This document shows positions 48,718 to 58,300 of a stretch of DNA of 64,000 nucleotides, in pieces. The DNA is from Prosopocoilus inquinatus (taxonomy: Eukaryota > Arthropoda > Insecta > Coleoptera > Lucanidae), in NCBI GenBank assembly GCA_036172665.1, contig CM069872.1, positions 54,360,101 to 54,424,100 of the forward strand. The letters are read 5' to 3'. The notes beneath the pieces were generated by a model. It did not search any database, was not told the origin of the DNA, and saw nothing but the letters and a program-made list of their open reading frames with translations. A program made the position numbers and the translations under genes. Numbering within the stretch: the stretch's first letter is position 1; every line of letters begins with the position of its first letter.

Positions 48718-49857
48718 TAGATGAGTTGGCAATACAATTTATATTCAACTAATTTGCAACACTGCGACCGGATGACACTGGATGACACATTTGACAGATA
48801 TTTGACGCAGCGAAAAAGTTGTAGGTTATAAACAGCCTTTACTTTGAATTTGAAACCAATTGTCAATGTCATTGTCAAACCGTCGTGAACCGGAAGTCAC
48901 ACCAGTAGGACCTTTTAAAAATAAAATTCACCATTGCCAACTCAAATATTATTTGTTTCTGTGTATTCTTTTTTAAATTCTTGGCTAAAGATATTTTCTT
49001 TTTCTTAATATGAACTTGCTTGTTTTTAAATTGTTTAAAATGCCATAATTATGGCTTTAATTATGGTTAACGCAGCCACAGTCTTAAACTTGGCAATTTT
49101 CTTACGTTTCGTTCGCGATTAACAGCTTCTTCGGAAATGGAAGGTTTAGTTCATCCGTTTCTGGCTCACTGGCACGTCTGTTTAATAGAATTTGACGTTC
49201 GTTTACTTAATAGAATTTGGCGTTCGTTTAATAGATTGCACTCAAAGTCTCTCTATTATATTTAGAGAAAATCAGCAACCAACAGATGGCGTCTTTAATA
49301 AGGAAAACAAAGAGCTGTCATTCGTGTTATTCAGTTTAATCTGTGGTATTTATTTTTATAGGTTAACCAAATGTCATTCCAGTGTTTTCCTTATTATTGG
49401 AACGTTCGTAAAGCCTCCGCTAGGTGTCGGCCACTCCGTGATTTTTCTAAAGTCGCTAGATTTTCCCGAATAAGATCAGCACGTAACGGATTACAGGAAA
49501 GAGAATTAAAAAAGACCCTCAGTGACGTCACCATTGATTTGTTAGTTGTCATCTTTGCAATTATTTAAGTTCGTACTTGTCAAACTATTTTTTTTTTGTT
49601 TTAAAGCACCTTTTATCAGCTTCCGCTTTACTTCCGTCTGCTTAATATAATAATAAATAGAAACTGTTCTCTGATTTGTTTAGTAGAATCGGCTATCCGT
49701 TTAATAGACCCGCGCTCTGTTTAATAATAGAAAATACTGCCTGTTGTCAAACAGACACGTCACACCATGCCAGTCAGTTAGGCAACCATACGTGCACATT
49801 TGGAACGTCTGCGTAACATTAGATATAATTGGCTGAGAATCACTGTAGAGGTCAGTG
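48718..49857. repeat. AT-rich region with TTTAATAGA repeats
   Basis: GTTTAATAGA phrases recur near 49180, 49227, 49683, 49703 and 49720, and GGCAA/TTGCC boxes near 48725 and 48935. No supported gene. Confidence 0.45.
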
Positions 49858-50080
49858 CAGAATTCTATTTCTGTGACGTCACGTTGCCTAGCAACGACAA
49901 ACTTTCGCCATTCGATAAGCAATAAAGACGACGCGACGTCACAAAAATAGAATTCTATTCATCGTGATCCCTGCATAGGATGGATGACAGATTTCCATTT
50001 TTGTGATGTCATATCGTCTCTATAGACTGCTGCTTATAGTTGACAGCTCGACGTCGGAAAAACAGAATCCTATTCGACGT
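49858..50080. repeat. Two adjacent palindromic units with CRE arms
   Basis: The first unit (49858-49960) has arms AGAATTCTATTTCTGTGACG and its inverted copy. The second (about 49988-50080) is a degenerate version, with GTGATGTCAT and TCGACGTCGG. Non-coding. Confidence 0.65.
49874..49895. promoter_or_regulatory. CRE next to X-box
   Basis: TGACGTCA (49874-49881) is followed after one base by GTTGCCTAGCAAC (49883-49895), a full RFX X-box palindrome. On the minus strand the order is X-box then CRE, as in composite RFX/CREB modules. Confidence 0.5.
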
Positions 50081-50364
50081 TAATCCTCCACAAAAAAACA
50101 GCAGCGATTCTGTTCTATTGCGATATTGTGGTTTGTCTTAACATGCAAGCAAGGAGAACGTTTTATAGAGCACAAGATTTCTTTTCTTTGTAGATAAAAA
50201 AAAAAATCTTATGAAGTCCGTTATTTATATTTATATTAAATTTAAGAAGTGTTTTCAATGCCCGAAAGCGTAGGTGCGTCTTAAATATTCAAACGAAAGT
50301 AGAAACACTTTCATAACTGTCATTTATTTAATGATTTTTTAATTTGTAATTAATAAGCGTTTAA

Positions 50365-50500
50365 TATTTTTGTCTTCTTCTTCTTCTTAATCGGTTCAAT
50401 TATTGGTTTCTGGCAACTATGGCCCTTTTAACCAGTCTCAACTTTATTTACTTCTGACCGCCTTTCAGGGAAAATAAGAAGAAGAAGAGTTCTTAATATT
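50365..50500. mobile_element. Small inverted-repeat element with CTT/GAA arms
   Basis: Inverted TTAATATTTTTGTCTTCTTC-like ends around a GC-moderate centre (GGCAACTATGGCCC). No coding capacity. Confidence 0.5.
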
Positions 50501-50579
50501 TTGAGGTTATGTAGCTTAAATTTTTGAATCGGGATGCGGGAAAATGAGTTCTCATCATTTGTTCGTGAAGTACAGATGC

Positions 50580-50790
50580 AAGCAAAAAATAGTAGACAAG
50601 ATACAGTTTCCTGTAATTCTTATTTCTCAAAATGGTAGGGATTAAAGACGAATTCATAAATTTTATCAAAGCCTTAAGCTACGAGAGTTTTCAAATTTTT
50701 CCATCGTCATCTGAGAAATCATTATTAATCAATACGATCTTGAGTAAAAATAACTACGGGAAACTATTTCTTGTCTACTATTTTTTGCTT
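50580..50790. mobile_element. ATTACAG-family MITE
   Basis: Inverted ends AAGCAAAAAATAGTAGACAA and a partner ending TTTTTTGCTT. The left end also contains ACAGTTTCCTGTAATT, as in the 11.7 and 14.0 kb elements. 211 bp. Confidence 0.75.
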
Positions 50791-51039
50791 TCAACAATAA
50801 AAAAGAAGACTTGTTAAAATAATTGTAGAAAGAAGAATCATCACATCACACACAGAGATATTAAAGTTTATAATTTAATTTACATAAAAATTGATAAAAC
50901 ACTTTACATAAAGTGAAAGAAATTTGTATTATACAATAAAGATTGAATGCAATAAGATTTATTTAATTTTTTAAATATTAGAAATAAAACGCGGTGGAAT
51001 TTTGTAAAGTATAGGTTGGCGGACCTGCGTGAAATTCAC
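50791..51039. other. AT-rich spacer
   Basis: Nothing recognised between the MITE and the Idh3a promoter region. Confidence 0.5.
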
Positions 51040-51731
51040 AAGAAATTCCGATTGGCCAAATCGCGGTTGCCGCGCGAATTCAAATAGTGTCCGCCAATCG
51101 GGCTCTTCCGCTTCTGAAAGCGTCGCCACAATTGGTTTCGAATGTAAAATGGCGGGACGCGCCATTTTCATTTTTTTTAACCGCGTCTCACATGGCTGTC
51201 ACCTGTGCCGTTACTCGTTCATTAAAAAGTGATCTTAATTCTAATTAACGTAATTAAAGGCGTAATCTCGACGTGCTTACAGCTGGGCTAAACCTCGAAC
51301 GCGTGAGTATGCATTAATATTTTGTGTGCGGCGTTTAAAAGCGAAACCGGTTATATTCAGTTCCTACGGCGACCTGCCTCAACGTCGTGTTTGCTTTAAA
51401 AATTCTCTAATGAGTTTCGAAGTGACAAAACCTCCTGCCTGAATAAACACAAACGGAGATCCTCGTGTCGTTGACACACGCGGGCAAAGTTTACTCGCGT
51501 AAATTGGTTTTATCGCATCACGTCGAGGATTATGAAGGCGGAAGATAAAAAAAGCCTTTTGATCGTTTCTGTCTAGCGTCGCAGACGCCACGTTCCGTTG
51601 GTTCAAACGTTGGCGCGGGATTTTACCAACTGCCGTCACATGATTTGACACATCTATTCCGGGTTCCGGGGCAATTGGCTGCATTATCATTTCGCCTTCG
51701 TACTATGCCACGATAAAATTAGAATCGCTTA
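51040..51731 (+). promoter_or_regulatory. Putative Idh3a promoter region
   Basis: This non-coding stretch is GC-richer than its surroundings. It holds three CCAAT/ATTGG boxes in mixed orientation (near 51051, 51094 and 51131), a 23-bp palindrome built of inverted AAAATGGCG blocks (51146-51168, YY1-like), and an E2F-like TTGGCGCGGGA (51610-51620) about 110 bp before the first ATG. No TATA box is obvious. The mixed orientation of the boxes would also suit a bidirectional promoter, but I see no supported minus-strand gene to the left. Confidence 0.45.
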
Positions 51732-53908
51732 ATGATGGCTACTAGACTCATCAAACGACTGGTACGTAATAATTTCGATTATCTCGATTTATGTAAGTCT
51801 CATGCAAGCAGGACGCTTTAATTTAGTTAAGGGCTTTTTGGAAAGAAGATCTTGTGATTTTCCACGCCGCTGGAAAATGTCGCCGCGCTCGCAGCTAGCT
51901 CAAGTTCCTTGTACTCTACGAAAAATCCGCCGATTCTATGCGCACCACACCGCGAAAATCCATTAAAAAAAAAGTGAAGAAGTACTTAGGCCCCCCTCGA
52001 CGAGTTACATAACTTCACGCTCGTTTTAAGGTTATTTAGAATCACATGCTCCGTTAATTTCTGCGTTCCAGGCGAGCTCGCGGATTTCCGGCGCCCGTTT
52101 CTACAGCAGTGGCGAGGTGAAGAAGTGCACTATAATTCCGGGGGATGGGATTGGGCCTGAAATATCAGCTGCCGTGCAGAAGATATTCGAAGCCGCCAAA
52201 GTCCCCATCGAATGGGAGAGCGTGGATGTAACGCCCGTCAGGGTAAGTCAAAGTCACGGCCCCCAGACACACCCAAGCAAGAATAAAATTAATTTAAGGG
52301 ACCCGATGGAAAATTCGGCATACCCCAAGCTGCCATCGATTCTGTGAACAAGAACAAAGTTGGATTAAAGGGACCTTTGATGACGCCCGTTGGGAAAGGA
52401 CACCGATCTTTGAATCTCGCTCTGCGGAAGGAATTTAATTTGTATGCTAACGTCAGGCCATGTCGGAGTTTAGAAGGGTATGTTGCATTTAGTCGATTGT
52501 TGCCTAATTAGTTAATCAGTATTCGCATAGAGTGATCAAAAAAGCATTTCAAACTTTAATGAAAACCAAAACAGATGACTTTAGGCCCGGCTTCGTTTCA
52601 TCTCAATTTAAATTTCATCTTCAGTTTATTCCCAAAAGTCGAATTGAGATGGAAAACCTAGGCCTTATTTGCACTTTTATACACTTTGAAGAGCTATAAA
52701 ATTTCAGTTATTCATTCACCTTCAAATAAAAAAGATAAATATTTACATTTCTCACTTGCACTCTTTTGAAATGTACACATTTTTTCATCGCCGTGCAAAC
52801 ATTTACTTTTCACGGCGGCACACATTAATGACGAACAATTAATTAATTCTCCTGCAGTTACAAGACGTTATACGATCACGTGGACGTGGTAACCATAAGA
52901 GAGAACACGGAGGGTGAATACTCGGGTATCGAGCACGAAATCGTCGAAGGCGTCGTGCAAAGCATAAAGCTGATTACGGAGGACGCATCCCGGAGAGTCG
53001 CGGAGTTCGCGTTTCAGTACACCAAAGAAAATAACAGGCGTAAAGTCACCGCGGTGCACAAGGCCAACATCATGTAAATATCTCGTTGGATTGTCGCAAG
53101 CAAGTTCCCCCCTAAAATCTGTCATTACAGGAGAATGTCAGACGGTTTGTTCTTGAGGTGCTGCCGTGAAATGGCCGAGAAGTACCCGGAGGTTAAGTTT
53201 GAAGAAAAATACTTGGACACCGTCTGCTTGAACATGGTGCAGGATCCCACACAGTACGACGTGCTGGTCATGCCTAATTTATATGGTGATATATTGTCGG
53301 ATATGTGTGCGGGGCTTGTCGGAGGCCTTGGCTTAACACCGTCTGGTAACATTGGTTTAAATGGGGCACTATTCGAATCTGTAAGTACTTTTCTTACTAT
53401 TCTATTATTATTAGTCCCCATGAACGTTATTTGGCAAATAAATTGAATTTTATGAATTGTGATTCGTCAAATAAATTTATTAGGAAGTTGGAAATATCAG
53501 GGCTTTTGATAGATAATTTGATAAGAATTTCCAATAATTTAATCACATCTTGAACTTTGAATTTTATTTTTTTTTCACTATCGCTATCTTCCCATTGATA
53601 AGTTTTAAATTGCTGACGTGTGTACACACACAGAATGACTCATTATTTACGCTGTTTGTATATTTTAGGTTCACGGAACAGCACCGGATATCGCTGGTCA
53701 AGATAAAGCAAATCCCACAGCTCTGCTTTTATCGGCCGTAATGATGCTGAAGTATATGGGGCTTAACGATCACGCAAGAGTCATCGAAAACGCGTGCTAC
53801 GACACGATTAAAGACGGTAAATTCCTGACCGGTGACCTGGGGGGCAAGGCGAAATGCTCGGAGTTTACGGCCGAAATCTGCAGCAAGATATCGTCTGCTT
53901 CGAAGTGA
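51732..53908 (+). CDS. Idh3a: NAD-dependent isocitrate dehydrogenase subunit alpha, mitochondrial
   Basis: The product is the catalytic alpha subunit of mitochondrial NAD-isocitrate dehydrogenase, which converts isocitrate to 2-oxoglutarate in the TCA cycle (family knowledge). The six coding exons are 51732-51761, 52072-52242, 52299-52477, 52858-53073, 53131-53380 and 53669-53908. All introns are GT-AG, phases agree, and two introns are only 56-57 nt. They encode 361 aa, close to the usual 360-375. Residues 1-25 are basic and Ser/Arg rich, as in a matrix targeting peptide. [11 protein letters not shown] is the N-terminal fold motif. Isocitrate-binding Arg110 and Arg120 (NVRP) and Arg141 (TIREN) are present, as are Tyr148, Lys195 (HKANIM) and the metal-site aspartates Asp228, Asp252 and Asp256, with the family signature starting NLYGDILSD at 248. 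Two adjacent ATGs begin the frame and I chose the first. The gene looks intact. The beta and gamma subunits are not in the window. Confidence 0.97.
52581..52676. repeat. Small palindromic MITE in Idh3a intron 3
   Basis: Starts TAGGCCCGG, ends CCTAGGCCT, with inverted TCTCAATT blocks inside. It resembles the two TAGG...CCATCACAG elements near 14.04 and 14.45 kb. Confidence 0.5.
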
Positions 53909-54392
53909 ATGAAGCCGCTTCTTGCAACTACTAGATAGAGTTAAAACAACCAATTCACCCATAGAAATATTTAATAATTTATTTTATGCTGTGCTGCATT
54001 TTGGTCTTTGTTTAGCCGTAGAAGTGATAAGCGAAACGAAATCTATAACCCGGCAGTATTAAGTGAAATCTGTGCGTCCAGTTTTAATTTTATTAGGGGT
54101 CAAATTCTGATCGTGATTTTTTTTGTGATTGGGACTAGTCTATTTTTATTTATTTTATTAGGGCATCATCTGCCCGCCACCTTGTACAAAGTCTTTTAAC
54201 GTCTTTTAATTTATTGTGTTCGGAAAAAAGGTGAACGCTCACAGATTTACACGCTGATGTTGTTATTAATTGAAACCAAACGAGAGAAGTTTCTTTTTTT
54301 TTTGTACTTCTTCATCGTACCAAATATTAAGTTTTTAAGTTTTTTCGTTGAATATTGTGTACATTTGAGGCCATGTTGTTGTTACCTACTTC

Positions 54393-54410
54393 AATAAAAA
54401 CTCGAATAAA
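54393..54410 (+). terminator. Poly(A) signals of the Idh3a gene
   Basis: Two AATAAA hexamers (54393-54398 and 54405-54410) lie 485-500 nt after the stop codon and are followed by a T-rich stretch. They are the first clear canonical signals downstream and precede the ClpX upstream region. Confidence 0.6.
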
Positions 54411-54786
54411 AACGTTTTTTTATTTGAAAAATTATGAATCCTTTTGTTTAAACTAAAGCAAGCGAGCAAAGTTAAATGAGAAATATCGAATATATCGAAA
54501 ATTAATTAATTAGAATAATTAGATGGTTACTTTCTGTACGCGCTAGATGGCGTCGCCTGTCAATAGACATTTCGGATTTACAGGAACCTGTAATCTGTGC
54601 TTCTCCTCGTTAATTAATTATAGTTGCCTCAGTGAATCTAATAAATACAGAATTGTTAACGGATTTCCTGCACATGCTTGTTATTATTGAAAATAGTTAA
54701 AGAAGATTACTTTAAAATATTGGAGTCGACTCTTATCCGATGAAAATTGTAAGTGTAGAAATTTTTTCTAATTTTCAAGCGGACGT

Positions 54787-54838
54787 TATGAAAAATGCAC
54801 AGTCGCTCAAGGTTTGAACGATCGTGCATTTTTCAAAG
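54787..54838. repeat. Hairpin with GAAAAATGCAC arms
   Basis: Inverted copies of GAAAAATGCAC flank a 25-nt centre. The element is flanked by sequence related to the 26-29 kb array units. Confidence 0.6.
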
Positions 54839-55314
54839 TGTACGGTTCAATATCAAAAAGAATTTCTATTTAATTATTTATTTATTTGGAATTGGGGCTT
54901 AGTTTATTGCATCAGAGATGGCGCCACTATGAGATTAAGAAATTGAAATACGTGATGCCAGACGTCAAGCGAGAACTGTCAAAAAAAAAGTAGAAATAAA
55001 CATCGTCCACAGTTGTGGCCAGCAAATTAATCGATCGCGGTTGAAATCAGGCCAAAATTCGAAGTGATTATTACGCACGCATGAATCTGTGATAATAGTG
55101 AAATCAGTGTAACGTTCCTAAGTATATTGTTTGTTATTCTATGTAAGCCAGTATTGTGTTCGTCGTTTTGTTGCGTCATGATCTCGAGACCTTGACATCC
55201 CATCAAGGATTAACGAAAATTTATTATTCACTGCTTGCTGCTTTTTCACTTTCATTGAATCCAGTTTCCATTCGTTTATGTGCAGCGGAGAAATCGCAAA
55301 ACCTCGCCTGGATA

Positions 55315-58300
55315 ATGAGCGGTGTGCGATGCAGTCTGACCACGGCAGGGAAGTTTGTCTTCGCTGTTCGAAGTACAAAGCTCCAACATGGTAAATGCCT
55401 TTCAATTTTTACATTTAAAACCGTACGTGTCAGTTAGTTGCCAATTATCATGATAAGAATGTGATAAGAATGTAACGACTCAAGCTATGTTTATCATTAT
55501 CATAATCATAATAATAATAACAATAACAATGGAATTTTACATATTAGTGATAAGTGACTTGTTTTTTCTTGCGTTTAGAAATAACTAATGCATAAAAAGC
55601 GAGTGATTTCGAAAGAACACCAGACATAATGAGTTGTGTTAACTTTGACCTAATTCACACGTCTTACGTGACCTTAAACTTTTGAATTAACGAGCCGTCT
55701 GCTTTCTAGGCATCCTGTCAGCGACGTACAACAAATCCTTCACGGCTTCACCTAAATGCCTGTCGACGAGCTTGATTTTATTGAAGGCGAGCGGCTCCGG
55801 CGATCCCACCGACGGCACTCCTCACACTCCCAAGGACGTTTCAAGCAATACCAGCGGGAGCGGCACGGCCGGGCCGGGGGGCGGGGGCAAAAACAAAAAC
55901 ACCCTGTCGTGTCCGAAATGCGGCGATCCTTGCACGCATGTCGAAACCTTCGTCAGCTCGACCAGGTTCGTCAAGTGCGAGAAGTGCCATCATTTCTTCG
56001 TGGTTTTGAGCGAGGTCGACAGCAAGAAGAAGGAGGGGGTCGAGACCAAGAGCGGCTTCTTCAGGAAACCTCCGCCGCCCCCCAAGAAAATCTTCGATTA
56101 TTTGAATAAGCACGTGGTCGGGCAGGAACATGCGAAAAAGGTTTTCAAAATCCAAGAGCCAAGAGTGAATAATATAATTAATAATTCGATTGCAGGTGTT
56201 ATCGGTGGCTGTGTACAATCATTACAAAAGAATTTTCAATAATACTCCGGCTCAGAGCAACAGCTCGCGCCAAGACATGGCCGTGATGGAGCAAGGCCCC
56301 CATCACAACTTCACACACAGAGGTAAGGAGTGCGCGTTGCTCTGTTTCATTTTCATCCGGCTTATAAACATGATGTGATATTTTTTTACGTGACGTGTAA
56401 CATGCGCAGATCTCCTGCATATAACAGGGCTGGGCCACGGCAATACGATGGGGTTCACGATTCAAAACTCGGCCAGCGACAACCCAAACAGGTCATCAAC
56501 GGCCGTCGGGTCTGAGATCCTCGATCGTACGTCGCACGATCTAAAACTAGAGAAGAGTAATATATTATTATTAGGGCCTACCGGGTCAGGTAAGCCAAAG
56601 CAAATCGTTTCTTTCTCTTCTTCCCCCCTTCAGCTTTTCGTTTTTGCTTCGCCCCCGCAGGTAAAACGTTACTGGCCCAAACCATAGCTCAATGTTTAGA
56701 CGTGCCGTTCGCCATATGCGACTGCACAACGTTAACACAAGCGGGATATGTAGGTGAAGACATCGAGAGCGTTATAGGCAAGCTCCTTCAGGATGCGGGG
56801 TACAGTGTGGAGAGGGCGCAGATCGGAATCGTTTTCCTGGACGAGGTGGATAAAATCGGTGCCGTGCCCGGCATACATCAGCTGAGGGATGTCGGGGGTA
56901 AGAAATGTTTTTTTTTTGCGTTTTCGATTAGTTTGGCAGGAAGGCGAAAGTTTTTCGGGCTCCTTTCCAAGAAGCTATTTTAGTCGGGCGTGTACACGCG
57001 CGTTAGAATTAAATTTAAACGATAGTAAATATTTACTGCGCTGTTTGTAAAGCTTTGATTTTATACGGTTTGTTGATTTCAGTTTTTTTTTTTTTTTTTT
57101 TTAATTTAAACAGGTTACATAAAATAGTAGCAAATAATTAGTAATACAAAAGTATTTTGCCAAATTTGGTAAAAACAAAAGAAAAGTTACAATGCCTTTT
57201 AAAGCACTCAGAAACTTCTCGACGAAAAAAATTATATTTTTGTCGCCTGTAGTATAGGCAATCATGCGGACTGTGGAGTTCATCGGTTTGCCTATCTAGA
57301 AGGCGCTCAACTCATTTATGTATTAGAGATATTAAAAAAAATGTACGCAATAAATTACTATTTACGTTAATTAATGAAAAAAATCTTTGCATTAATTAAT
57401 GAAAAAAAAAAAAAAATTAAATGAACCAATCATTATTATTTTTTATTAAGTGTCACAGTCTTTAGATAACAAACAATAATCATTATGCCGATTAATCACA
57501 ATGCTTTTTCGTTTTAAAACTGTTAATATTTCATGTGTTCAAGAACCGCCGCGTTGAATTGGAAGACGTACCTCGGTATTCCAATTAAAAATAATTGCAG
57601 CTCACTTCACCAATTTTTTGACGTTCTTTCATTTGTTTTGTTTTTGTCGGTGTCGTTGGATTGGTTACGTTCCAATTTTTAAGGTAGAGTGTAATTTGGG
57701 CGTGTAATCACGTCTCTCTCACTCACGATTGTTAACGTATGTTGCGTCTCGTTCGTCCGTTCTAAGAAGCCTTGTGTTTACTTCGTTGCCACGGCAACGG
57801 GCGAACACTTTCGCATCGTTTTCGGCAGTAGGATGAGAAAAGTTCGCCCGTTGCCATGACAACCATGTAAACACAAGGCTTCTTGGAACGGATGAACGAG
57901 ACGTCTGTCAATAATCATGAATGAGAAAGAAGCGATTATACCGCCCTGTTTGTGCTCTACCTTATAAAAGTGAACGACGTTTATTTTTTCAATTGTCTCT
58001 TCAACCTGTTACTTTTCTTTTGTTTTGGTTTTCCCCCCTCATTTCTGTTTTAATTATTTCGCTGAATTTCATGGCAGAATCTTTTCAGTTCTTCAAGCCG
58101 ACGTTTCTATTATGTTCTGTTTTCGCTTCGTTTCTCCGAATTTCAACGGCGTTCAGTTGTTTTAAAACATAATTACCGTGTTTTTCAAGCCTATCTCAAG
58201 TTATGGCCAACTTCATACGTGTGACCATCGTGTTTCTCAAGTCTATCTCAAGCCATGGCCGACTTCAAACAACATGTAAATTTTTGAACGCACTTTACGT

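Larger units (their letters stand above)
53909..55314 (+). other. Idh3a to ClpX intergenic region
   Basis: Holds the Idh3a 3' UTR (to about 54420), a degenerate TTACAGG/CCTGTAA palindrome (54578-54593), a hairpin of inverted GAAAAATGCAC blocks (about 54789-54836), and the ClpX upstream region. The stretch at 54730-54760 repeats the phrase TCCGATGAAAATTGTAAGT seen in the 26-29 kb array. No additional gene is seen. Confidence 0.6.
57680..57964. mobile_element. Palindromic MITE in ClpX intron 5
   Basis: The two halves are imperfect reverse complements over about 120 bp each, starting AGGTAGAG and ending CTCTACCT, with TA on both sides as expected of a Tc1/mariner-type target duplication. No coding capacity. 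The arms contain RFX X-box palindromes (see separate entries). Confidence 0.8.
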
